This document shows, piece after piece, positions 44,736-52,674 of a DNA stretch of 64,000 bases. Location of the stretch: the NCBI RefSeq assembly GCF_000741775.1, contig NZ_JGZR01000003.1, positions 186,001-250,000 of the forward strand. The letters are read 5' to 3'. The notes under the pieces were generated by a model. That model was not told the DNA's origin. It did not search any database and was given only the letters and a program-made list of their open reading frames with translations. This DNA is from Bifidobacterium subtile. GTDB taxonomy: Bacteria; Actinomycetota; Actinomycetes; Actinomycetales; Bifidobacteriaceae. Within the stretch, counting starts at the first letter, position 1, and every line of letters starts with the position of its first letter. The position numbers and the translations under genes are program-made.

Positions 44736-45470
44736 ATGGCCCTTGGCGTAGTGCTCGGCCTGGTGCTTGCGCTCATGCGCCTGTCGCACAATCGGATTCT
44801 GAGCACGATTTCCGCAGTGTATGTGTGGATTATGCAAGGCATACCGCTGCTGGTGGTGCTCGTGGTGATTTATCTGGGCCTCGCGGCGGCGAATATCTAC
44901 AAGTTCCAAAACGTGCACGCCTTCGGCCTGGTCGTGGCAGGCTCGGTAAGCGCCGCAATCGTAGGGCTCACGATGAACAACGGCGCATACGTATCGGAAA
45001 TCATCCGCTCCGCGATAACCGCCGTGCCCGAAGGGCAGGCCGAGGCATCGAAGGCGCTGGGGCACACCGGCTTCTCCTCGATGCGCTGGATCATTCTGCC
45101 GCAGGCCGTGCGCACCATGATTCCCCCGCTAGGCAATCAGTTCAACACCTTGATGAAGAACACGTCGCTGCTGAGCATCATCGGCGTAAGCGAGTTGTTC
45201 CTCGTCACGCAGGCCGTCAGCTCCGCGACTTTCAAGACCTTCGAGATCTTCCTGGTCACCGGCATCTACTATCTGCTGCTCACCACGGTCTGGACGATCG
45301 TGCAGAACGAAATAGAGTGCCATTTGAGCAGGCAACTCGGCATCCCCGCGCAGAGCATGCTGCACAAGGCTTTTTTTGCAATCGCATCAGTGTTTTCGCG
45401 CAAATCCGGTAAAGCCGCCAAAGCCGCGCCAAGTCCTGCATTGAACAGTTCCGAATCGAAAGAGGCGTAA
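44736..45470 (+). CDS. Polar amino acid ABC permease, 5'-truncated
   Basis: 244 residues from ATG 44736 of a HisM/GlnP-type permease. The docking loop is PEGQAEASKALGHTGFSSMR and the following ILPQAVRTMIPPLGNQFNTL is typical. The first ATG falls in the middle of helix 1. The same frame stays open upstream to 44643 and encodes homologous-looking residues (PFIRKLLETFHNISILAM) but has no ATG, GTG or TTG. The native start therefore seems lost, and no binding protein gene precedes it. It is translationally linked to the ATPase gene two bases downstream. It may be non-functional. Confidence 0.75.
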   Translation: MALGVVLGLVLALMRLSHNRILSTISAVYVWIMQGIPLLVVLVVIYLGLAAANIYKFQNVHAFGLVVAGSVSAAIVGLTMNNGAYVSEIIRSAITAVPEGQAEASKALGHTGFSSMRWIILPQAVRTMIPPLGNQFNTLMKNTSLLSIIGVSELFLVTQAVSSATFKTFEIFLVTGIYYLLLTTVWTIVQNEIECHLSRQLGIPAQSMLHKAFFAIASVFSRKSGKAAKAAPSPALNSSESKEA

Positions 45471-45472
45471 CG

Positions 45473-46264
45473 ATGATTTCCGACAGCACGCTGCCTGACG
45501 GCGGCACCATCGTCAGCGCACGCAATATCTCCATGGCTCGCGGCGACAACGTTATTCTGCGCGATGTCTCGCTCGACGTAAAGAAGGGCGAGGTCGTGGT
45601 GCTGCTGGGGCCTTCGGGCGCTGGAAAGACCTCGTTCCTGCGCACCATCAACCTGCTGAACTCCTTCGAATCGGGAGAGATGTATGTCGACGGCCATCGC
45701 ATGGGATACAGGCGCACCAAGTCGGGCGCCTACACCAAGGACAGCAAGCATCTCGCCGAGCAGCGGCGCAACATCGGCTTCGTGTTCCAGCACTTCAACC
45801 TGTTTCCTCATATGACGGCACTGGAAAACGTCTGGCACACGCCGGTGCGCATCATGAAGGCGCCCAAGGAGCAGAGCATAGCGGAGGCGGCCCAGCTGCT
45901 CGAAAAGGTCGGCCTCGGCGACCGCATGGATCAGCATCCGCGCTCGCTGTCCGGCGGCCAGCAGCAGCGTGTGGCCATTGCCCGGGCGCTGGCGATGCAT
46001 CCTGCGCTCATGCTGTTCGACGAGCCGACCAGCGCACTAGACCCTGAAATGACCGGCGAGGTGCTGGGCGTCATGCAGAACCTCGTTGCCGAAGGCAATA
46101 CGACCATGGTCATCGTCACCCACGAGATCGCGTTCGCCCGCCAAGTGGCGGACCGGATCGTGGTGATGGCCGACGGTCATATCGTCGAGCAGGGATCACC
46201 TGCAGCAGTGCTGGACAATCCGACGAATCCACGGACGCGAGAGTTTCTCGCCAAAGTGGTCTGA
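45473..46264 (+). CDS. Polar amino acid ABC transporter ATPase
   Basis: 263-residue GlnQ/HisP-type ATPase. Walker A GPSGAGKTS, Q-loop FQHFNLFPH, signature LSGGQQQRVAIARAL, Walker B LMLFDEPTSALD and switch histidine VIVTHE are all present. It looks intact although its partner permease appears truncated and no binding protein is nearby. The GntR regulator follows. Confidence 0.93.
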   Translation: MISDSTLPDGGTIVSARNISMARGDNVILRDVSLDVKKGEVVVLLGPSGAGKTSFLRTINLLNSFESGEMYVDGHRMGYRRTKSGAYTKDSKHLAEQRRNIGFVFQHFNLFPHMTALENVWHTPVRIMKAPKEQSIAEAAQLLEKVGLGDRMDQHPRSLSGGQQQRVAIARALAMHPALMLFDEPTSALDPEMTGEVLGVMQNLVAEGNTTMVIVTHEIAFARQVADRIVVMADGHIVEQGSPAAVLDNPTNPRTREFLAKVV

Positions 46265-46280
46265 ACCAATTGGGTTATAC

Positions 46281-46316
46281 TTTCCAGTCAGTGCATGGTG
46301 ATGAATTGACTGGAAA
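46281..46316. promoter_or_regulatory. Inverted repeat upstream of the GntR gene
   Basis: TTTCCAGTCA (46281-46290) and TGACTGGAAA (46307-46316) are perfect inverted arms 16 bases apart. A TATACT sequence at 46276-46281 could be a -10 box directly beside the left arm. The layout suggests an autoregulatory operator or leader hairpin for the GntR regulator. Confidence 0.45.
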
Positions 46317-46371
46317 GGTAGCCATAAAAGACAACGACAACGCAGGAGGCGACGTTTTCCTGAAGACCGGC

Positions 46372-47088
46372 ATGGGAAAGTCTGCGGAAATCGCGGCTTT
46401 GCTCGAACAGCGCATACGGCAGGGCGACTATCCGATAGGCTCGCAGCTGCCCAGTGAGCGCAAGCTTGCCGCAGGTTTCCATGTGTCCCGCAATACGCTG
46501 CGTGACGCAATCGCGATTCTGGCCGAAAAGAATCACGTCGCCACGCGATGGGGAGCTGGCACGATCGTGCTCGGCGCCGACGAAACGACCAAGGCCATCG
46601 AAGCGAAGTTCAGCGAAGTGCTCCCGGAGTGGGACAACATCATCGAGTTGCGCAATATGGTCGAGCCGCATGTGGCCGCCTTGGCGGCACGCAAGGCCGG
46701 AGCGTCTGATCTGCTTACGCTGAGCACCATTCTTGAGCGATCGACTCCAAGGATGCAGCCACGCGAGTCGCTTAAAATGGATATGGAATTCCATCTCGCC
46801 ATCGCCAAAAGCACAGGGAATCCGCTGGTGGCGGCCTTGCTGGAATTCGTGAACGAGGCCACAGAAGAGACACGCGGAAAAACGCACGAGACCGTGGCCA
46901 GACGCAAGCTGTCGATTGACGGCCATACCAGAATTTTCGACTGCATCCGCAAAGGCGACGTCCAAGGTGCCGAGGAGGCTATGCGGCGACATCTGCAGGA
47001 AGTCGGCGCCGTAAAAAAAACGGTGGACGATAAGGGCGCTACTAAAACCGACGAAACCGCGCAGAAGAGCGAGCAGGACGAAGCATAG
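46372..47088 (+). CDS. GntR-family regulator, FadR/FCD type
   Basis: 238 residues from ATG 46372. The winged helix is at residues 5-75 (LPSERKLAAGFHVSRNTLRD), followed by an FCD ligand-binding domain (ELRNMVEPHVAALAARKAG, DMEFHLAIAKSTGNPL) and a Lys/Thr/Glu-rich tail. A longer in-frame start at TTG 46270 would read through the inverted repeat and is less likely. FCD regulators sense small organic acids or amino acids; the linked ABC genes suggest that target. Confidence 0.85.
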   Translation: MGKSAEIAALLEQRIRQGDYPIGSQLPSERKLAAGFHVSRNTLRDAIAILAEKNHVATRWGAGTIVLGADETTKAIEAKFSEVLPEWDNIIELRNMVEPHVAALAARKAGASDLLTLSTILERSTPRMQPRESLKMDMEFHLAIAKSTGNPLVAALLEFVNEATEETRGKTHETVARRKLSIDGHTRIFDCIRKGDVQGAEEAMRRHLQEVGAVKKTVDDKGATKTDETAQKSEQDEA

Positions 47089-47246
47089 CGGCACGTCAGG
47101 CTCATAGCGCGCAAGGGATCGCGGCATGACGATTTTGCGGGCGGTGACGCGCCAGGGAAATCGCGCGGGCTGCGATCGCGTATACGATGGGGCAAGAGGC
47201 CGGCGCAGGTTGAAACCGGTGAAACAGCTTGGAAAGAAGGCCGCTG

Positions 47247-48041
47247 ATGACCGTGGCACATTGTGGTTCCGTTTCGGCGCTCTCTCTCGGGCTGCCTGCT
47301 TCCTGCGCCATTCCCGAGGCGAAAGGCACGCTGCCCAAGCAGATGTTCACCGCCAGGACGCCGGTTTCAGCCAAGCTCAAGCAGCGTTTCGCCAACGACA
47401 TCGAGAGCGTCACCATGCTGGCGCTGCTGCGGCCGAATACCATCGGCGTCGCCGCGGCCCCAGAGGGCAAAGGGCCGGCAGAGGTCATGGTCATCGGGAT
47501 TCAGCATCGGGGCGCAACTGCTCCGGTCGAGGTTATCGAGCATATCGCCGGGATGCGTCGCTCCGGCATCGTGTTCGTCTGCGTGAGCGACGAGGTGCCG
47601 GCGGAAGCCCAGGAGTCGCAGCCGCAAGGGTCGCAGTCGCGGTCTGACAGCGGCGAGCGCGAGGCGAAGTCCACGACTTCCCATGACGAATCCTGCGCCT
47701 TCGCGGTGCGGCGGGCGATGCCAGGCAAAGCGGGGCGTCCCCGCGTCAACAGGATATTCGTCAGCGACTATCAGCCAAGCGGCAAAGCGGCACTCGCGAT
47801 TAGCGGCACCACGCTCGATGAAGTGTGGGAAAGCCTCGACGCCCAGATCATTCTCGGCAGCGCTGACGCTCATGACCTTGACGCGCGTATAGCGAATCGC
47901 GACAACCTTGTGTCCTTGCGCGCCGACGAAGCCAAGCTCGTCAAGGACCATGCCCGCGCCAAGCAGCCGGCGCAGCGCAACGAACTCTATGCCAAGCTGC
48001 ACAAACTGCGCGCCGAAATCAGTCGGCTGGAAGCTGAGTAG
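47247..48041 (+). CDS. DUF4391-like protein
   Basis: 264 residues from ATG 47247 after AAGG. It resembles DUF4391 proteins: a start around IPEAKGTLPKQMFTARTPVS, then LKQRFANDIESVTMLALLRP, and a C-terminal coiled coil (LYAKLHKLRAEISRLEAE). That family is often found beside restriction or DNA-repair genes (recollection of genome context, not checked). A Gln/Ser/Arg-rich insert lies near residue 130. Its 3' end overlaps the converging vsr gene by 23 bases. Confidence 0.6.
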   Translation: MTVAHCGSVSALSLGLPASCAIPEAKGTLPKQMFTARTPVSAKLKQRFANDIESVTMLALLRPNTIGVAAAPEGKGPAEVMVIGIQHRGATAPVEVIEHIAGMRRSGIVFVCVSDEVPAEAQESQPQGSQSRSDSGEREAKSTTSHDESCAFAVRRAMPGKAGRPRVNRIFVSDYQPSGKAALAISGTTLDEVWESLDAQIILGSADAHDLDARIANRDNLVSLRADEAKLVKDHARAKQPAQRNELYAKLHKLRAEISRLEAE

Positions 48042-48660
48042 CTTCTTCCGTTATCTCGTCGTACAGCCGCTCCAGCCTTTCCTCGCGTACGTTTTTCTTA
48101 AGCTCGCACTCCCAGACGTCAATCACGCGCCAGCCCATCGCCGCAAGCTGGGCATGCTGCTCGTGGTCACGCTCGCGGTTGCGCAGCAGCTTGGCGCTCC
48201 AATACTCCACGTTGGATTTGGGCATCGTATGCTTGGCGCAGTGCTCGTGAGCGTGCCAGAAGCACCCGTTCACGAAGACAATCACATGCCATTTCGGCAG
48301 CACCACGTCGGGATGGCCAGGGTAGCGTTTGTCGTTTTTGCGGAAACGCAATCCTCGCGCGAACAGGTAACGGCGCACTTCCACCTCGATGGCCGTATCC
48401 TTGCCGTGGATATGCGACATCGTGTAGCTGCGCGTGCCCCGGGCGTATTTCTCGGCAACCCCCTTCGTTGCGCGGTCCTTCTTGAGACTTGTCTTGCTCT
48501 TCTTCCTACGCTTGGCAGACCTAGGCTCTGGCAAGCTGGCCGGCTCCAGTGGCGAAGCCGCCTTTATCGCTTCACGTTGCGCAGTTGATGGCAGCACTTC
48601 CCCGCTGTCTGGCGCCTCATCCTGCACGATGGATTCCTCAGCTTCATTCACACTGTCCAT
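48019..48660 (-). CDS. vsr: Very short patch repair endonuclease (Vsr)
   Basis: 213 residues from ATG 48660. The Vsr nuclease core is residues 75-205: MSHIHGKDTAIEVEVRRYLF, GHPDVVLPKWHVIVFVNGCF, WHAHEHC, and GWRVIDVWECEL. Vsr nicks T:G mismatches formed by deamination of 5-methylcytosine. A basic, Ser/Lys-rich N-terminal extension of about 70 residues is longer than in classical Vsr. No cytosine methyltransferase is visible in the window, so it is an orphan here; a DUF4391 gene converges on it. Confidence 0.88.
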   Translation of the reverse strand: MDSVNEAEESIVQDEAPDSGEVLPSTAQREAIKAASPLEPASLPEPRSAKRRKKSKTSLKKDRATKGVAEKYARGTRSYTMSHIHGKDTAIEVEVRRYLFARGLRFRKNDKRYPGHPDVVLPKWHVIVFVNGCFWHAHEHCAKHTMPKSNVEYWSAKLLRNRERDHEQHAQLAAMGWRVIDVWECELKKNVREERLERLYDEITEEATQLPAD

Positions 48661-48734
48661 TATCTCTCGTCGGATCACAACGTAAAGCGGGGTTCCTAGA
48701 CTGGAATCACGACCCTACGATTCAAGGAGGAATG

Positions 48735-49778
48735 ATGAGCAGACTCAATGGCAAGCGCGCCGATGCCGAACGAGACGGTTTGAAGGTCAATGTCGCGATA
48801 CTCGGCGCCGGCAGCATTGCGAACGCGATGGCCACGACGCTCAACGCAATGATCAAAGATCCCCGATACAGCGGTCTCGTCGCGCCGTATGCCGTAGCCG
48901 CACGGGACGGCGCGCGGGCAGCGGCCTTCGCCAAGCAATACGGCATTCCGGTCTCGTATGGCTCGTATGAGGAGCTGGCGGCCGACCCGAACGTCGATCT
49001 GGTCTATATCTCCACGCCGCACAGCCTGCACGCCGAGCAGGCGATCCTGTGCCTCAATGCCGGCAAGAACGTGCTGGTCGAGAAATCCTTCACCGCCAAC
49101 GCCACGCAGGCGGCGGCCGTGCTGGACACGGCCCGTGAAACCGGGCTGCTGTGCACCGAAGCCATTTGGACGCGGTACATGCCCTCACGCGGCATCATCG
49201 ACCGTATCATCGCCTCGGGCGCCATCGGCGAAGTGCACACCGCGCGGGCGAATCTGGGATATCCCATCTTCGACGTTCCCCGTTTGGCCGACCCAGCGCT
49301 GGCTGGCGGCGCACTGCTCGATATGGGCGTGTATCCGCTTAATTTCATCGACATGGCGATGGGCCCGCGGCCAATCGAACGGATCATCACCGCTATGATC
49401 CCCTACGAGAGCGGCGTCGACGCGCAAAGCTCGACTATGATCTGCTACCAGGATGGCACGATGGGCGTCGCCGACTGCTCGATGGTTTCCGTCTCCGAGC
49501 GCGCCGGCACCGTCTGGGGCACTGAAGGCTACCTCGTATGCAACAACATCAACAACGTGGAGTCGGTCGATGTGTATGACGCCGACCATCGCCTGACCAA
49601 GCGCCACAGCATTCCCGAGCAGCTGACCGGCTACGAGTATCAGGTGGCTTCGGCGGCCAACGCGATTCTCGACGGCAATGGCGAATGCCCCGAGATGCCG
49701 CACACCGACACGATGCGCATCATGCGGCTCATGGACCGGATTCGCAGCCAGTGGGGCCTCAAGTATCCCTTCGAATAG
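48735..49778 (+). CDS. Gfo/Idh/MocA-family oxidoreductase
   Basis: 347 residues. The start is the second of two tandem ATGs (48735), four bases after AAGGAGG. The Rossmann motif is VAILGAGSIANAMATTLNAM and the catalytic-lysine segment is VLVEKSFTANATQA. The C-terminal domain includes GGALLDMGVYPLNFIDMAMG. Such enzymes oxidise or reduce sugars, inositols or trans-dihydrodiols with NAD(P). It stands alone with its own ribosome-binding site. Confidence 0.92.
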   Translation: MSRLNGKRADAERDGLKVNVAILGAGSIANAMATTLNAMIKDPRYSGLVAPYAVAARDGARAAAFAKQYGIPVSYGSYEELAADPNVDLVYISTPHSLHAEQAILCLNAGKNVLVEKSFTANATQAAAVLDTARETGLLCTEAIWTRYMPSRGIIDRIIASGAIGEVHTARANLGYPIFDVPRLADPALAGGALLDMGVYPLNFIDMAMGPRPIERIITAMIPYESGVDAQSSTMICYQDGTMGVADCSMVSVSERAGTVWGTEGYLVCNNINNVESVDVYDADHRLTKRHSIPEQLTGYEYQVASAANAILDGNGECPEMPHTDTMRIMRLMDRIRSQWGLKYPFE

Positions 49779-49938
49779 GTCGAAGCATCATCACATGGTC
49801 TGATCTGTCAGTCTTTTCGCGCAGGCTGTTACACGCAGTGCGCCCGGAGCGATATAGCGCGATACAGGGATTCGGTAGGCTGGTAACGACGGAATCAGTT
49901 ATCGGCAATCAACCATCGGAACGGAGGAATGACCGATC

Positions 49939-51804
49939 ATGACATACCATCCTTCCGAATTCAGCGACGGGCACGACGCTGACCGCACTGACGACGGTAA
50001 GCGACGCCACGCTTCGCAGGCGCATCCGAGCGGCGGTACGCGCGGGCACGAAGCCGATCGGCACGGCGTCGACCATAAGCGCTCCCCCGGCACCCGCGCC
50101 GATACGAGCGCCAATGACAACGCCAACACGGATGCCGTCGCGGGCATTCACACGCACGCAGAGGCAAAGACGAGCGCGGATACCGCCATGAATACGAACG
50201 CATCCGCCGGCACGCTGCCTCACGACGAAGCCGATGCCCTGCGCGATTTCATCGCGACCGGCTGGCCGCTCGGCACCGAGGACGACAGCCCCACGTTTCT
50301 GTGGAACGAGGTCCTCGACGATCTCGCAGTCGAATGCGACGCCACACGACTGTCCGGCCCGGTAGCGCCCTTCGACCAGGCACGCGCGATCATGAGAGCG
50401 CCGATTGACTGGTATTTCCAAAGTCTCGCGGCATCCGTGCCCGATACCCAGCTCACGCCGGAGGGGTATGCGATGCGCCAGGCCGCCCTGCCCACCTTCC
50501 ATATCGAAACGCGGGCCCTATCTGGCGTGCAGGCCGTGGCGGGCAATGCGATGATGAGCGACCATTGGCAGGATGCGGCCGCGAATCTTGCGGCAGCGCT
50601 CGAAGTCACAGCGGAATTCATTGGCAACATCGCCGACAGGGAAGACGAAGGCTTCGTCTTCCTCAAACGGCTGATTCAAGACATCCGCGTCTATTTCGAA
50701 TCCCTGGCGCGAAGTGCCGACCCGATCACCGGAGCCGCATCCCTGCAGGCGATACTCGATGTGGTCTGCAGCGAGGATTTTCGCCTCAACCCCACGCAGA
50801 TGGTCGAGCTGCTCTCTTGCGCGCTGCCTTTCGCCCGGTGGGACGACACGCGCGTGCTCGCCTACGACGCGCTGGACAAGGCGTCGGGCGCGATGGACCG
50901 CATGCTGCACCAGGCCAAAACGGATGTGCAGACCGATCTGGCGAGCGGGCTGATGGAGAATGCGGACGGCGATCTGGTGGATTACCCGATCGAACTGGTG
51001 CATATGCATTTCGAGCAGACGATGCTCTTCCTGCGCCACGATCTGCTGCGCTTGAGCGGCGAAGCCGAGGCGGCGGACCGTTTCCTCGCCGAACACCACG
51101 ATATGGAGCCCTTCGCGGACTCCTACGCCGCCCGGCTCATCGCACAGGAGCGCTGGCAGGAGCTGCTGGACTTCAGCGAGTTGGTGATGCGCGACGACCC
51201 GAACCAGCAACTTATGGTTATCCCTTCCGATGTGGCCCCCTACGAGTGGGAGTCCATACACGAGGCCGCTTTGCAGGCTTTGGGACGGCGCGAAGAACTG
51301 TGCGAGCTCTATCGCGAGCGCGTGGTCGAGGCCTTCGATTCCGACGAGGTGTTCAACGTCTCACGGCTGCGTGCGGCGAGCGGCGACGACTGGCCTCGCC
51401 AGGTCAAGCTGATTCTTGAGGAATACGACGACGGACGCGAGCATTTCACGCGCAATATGGCCTATGAACAGCTGCTCATCAGCGAAAAGCTCGGCGAACG
51501 GGCCTGGCGCTACGCACGCCAGTTCCCCAAGTCGCGCACGAAGCTGGCGAAAACCATTGCGCTGGCGAGACCAGAGACAGCGAAGCACATCATCCTGGGC
51601 CCCATCGGCATGGACGGCAGTTACGAAGGCGAGATGCCGGCGCGGCAGGCCGCCTACCAGCACATCGCCAAATCGCTGATGAAGTATGCATCGGTGTTCA
51701 GCATGAACGAGGCGCAATCCATCGCACGCAAGCTGGTGGAGCACTACCCCGCCAGAGCCAAGCTCGCGCAGGCGTTGTATGCGCTGCTTGAGACTGAGGG
51801 CTAG
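49939..51804 (+). CDS. Hypothetical helical-repeat protein, 621 residues
   Basis: No family was recognised. Residues 1-95 are hydrophilic and rich in Ala, Asp, His and Thr (likely disordered). Residues 95-621 appear all-helical with TPR-like character, for example ALGRREELCELYRERVVEAF and ARKLVEHYPARAKLAQALYA. No signal peptide or transmembrane helix is evident. GGAGGA lies ten bases before ATG 49939. The gene is monocistronic, ending before the paired hairpins at 51854-51962. Confidence 0.8.
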   Translation: MTYHPSEFSDGHDADRTDDGKRRHASQAHPSGGTRGHEADRHGVDHKRSPGTRADTSANDNANTDAVAGIHTHAEAKTSADTAMNTNASAGTLPHDEADALRDFIATGWPLGTEDDSPTFLWNEVLDDLAVECDATRLSGPVAPFDQARAIMRAPIDWYFQSLAASVPDTQLTPEGYAMRQAALPTFHIETRALSGVQAVAGNAMMSDHWQDAAANLAAALEVTAEFIGNIADREDEGFVFLKRLIQDIRVYFESLARSADPITGAASLQAILDVVCSEDFRLNPTQMVELLSCALPFARWDDTRVLAYDALDKASGAMDRMLHQAKTDVQTDLASGLMENADGDLVDYPIELVHMHFEQTMLFLRHDLLRLSGEAEAADRFLAEHHDMEPFADSYAARLIAQERWQELLDFSELVMRDDPNQQLMVIPSDVAPYEWESIHEAALQALGRREELCELYRERVVEAFDSDEVFNVSRLRAASGDDWPRQVKLILEEYDDGREHFTRNMAYEQLLISEKLGERAWRYARQFPKSRTKLAKTIALARPETAKHIILGPIGMDGSYEGEMPARQAAYQHIAKSLMKYASVFSMNEAQSIARKLVEHYPARAKLAQALYALLETEG

Positions 51805-51853
51805 GCGCTAAAGGTCGGATGGCGCCCTGTTGGTATCGATGATCCAGAGATAA

Positions 51854-51962
51854 TGCCCCTTTCGTGACGCCAATCTGCGATAAGAGGCCCAAAAGGGGCA
51901 GAGCTTCTTCCCCGATGCCCCTTTCGTGACGATTATCCTGAGTTAGAGGCCCAAAAGGGGCA
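51854..51962. repeat. Two 47-bp hairpin repeats between convergent genes
   Basis: Two units (51854-51900 and 51916-51962) begin TGCCCCTTTCGTGACG and end AGAGGCCCAAAAGGGGCA, with a variable 13-base middle. Each can fold through TGCCCCTTT/AAAGGGGCA, and TTT lies on both strands at the loop side. They sit between the converging orphan gene and def, so may act as bidirectional terminators. The conserved flanks with a variable centre are unusual for plain terminators. Confidence 0.75.
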
Positions 51963-52017
51963 GTAAACCCCGTTGGTGCGCGAGAGAGGCCAAGTCCCCG
52001 CCAGCCCCGACCCTTCG

Positions 52018-52674
52018 CTAGATAGTAAACCCGAGCTCCTCGGCGGCCTCGGTCGGTACCGGGTCTTCGGCCCAGAAGTCGCTGAGGTTGTCGTCGCTGC
52101 TTAAGGAGCGGATCTCGGCCTTGTCGATGTAGACTTCTCCGCTTAAGTGGTCGGTCTCGTGCTGGAAGATGCGGGCCGGCCAGCCGTGCATGCGTTCTTC
52201 GTGGCGTTTGCCGTCCTCATCCTGCCAACGGGCAGTGATGTCAAGCCAGCGCCGGCGCACTGCCTGGTACCCGGAAAAGCTCAGGCAGCCTTCGTAGAAG
52301 CTCCGTGTTTCCGAGCCGACCGGTTCATACGACGGGTTGATGATGACGCGGAACGGCAGCTCGCCGATTTCGCGCGGATCATCCTCATCATCGCGCAGGT
52401 GGTCCTCGATTAAGGCGATGGCCAGTCCCAGACCGATCTGCGGCGCAGCCAGCCCGACGCCGGGCGCTTCCAGCATGGTCTCGTGCATGGTGTCGAGCAG
52501 TTTGGCAAGCGTGCGGTGGCTTAGCTGGCCCGCGTATTGCCCGGACGGCTGACGCAGCACCGGCTCCCCCATCTGCACGATGGGCAGGATGCGATCCTTG
52601 CCCGCCTCGTGCAGCAGACCTTCGACATCGCGGTTGAGTTCAGTGTCGACTTTCGCGTTGCGCCCGAACATCAC
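52018..52674 (-). CDS. def: Peptide deformylase
   Basis: 218-residue metalloenzyme removing formyl groups from nascent proteins. Motifs 1-3 are GVGLAAPQIG, EGCLSFSGYQ and QHETDHLSGEV, holding the metal cysteine, two histidines and the catalytic glutamate. There is an extended, acidic C-terminus. Its start (GTG 52674 or ATG 52671) overlaps the glmM stop, so the two are co-translated. Confidence 0.95.
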   Translation of the reverse strand: MMFGRNAKVDTELNRDVEGLLHEAGKDRILPIVQMGEPVLRQPSGQYAGQLSHRTLAKLLDTMHETMLEAPGVGLAAPQIGLGLAIALIEDHLRDDEDDPREIGELPFRVIINPSYEPVGSETRSFYEGCLSFSGYQAVRRRWLDITARWQDEDGKRHEERMHGWPARIFQHETDHLSGEVYIDKAEIRSLSSDDNLSDFWAEDPVPTEAAEELGFTI

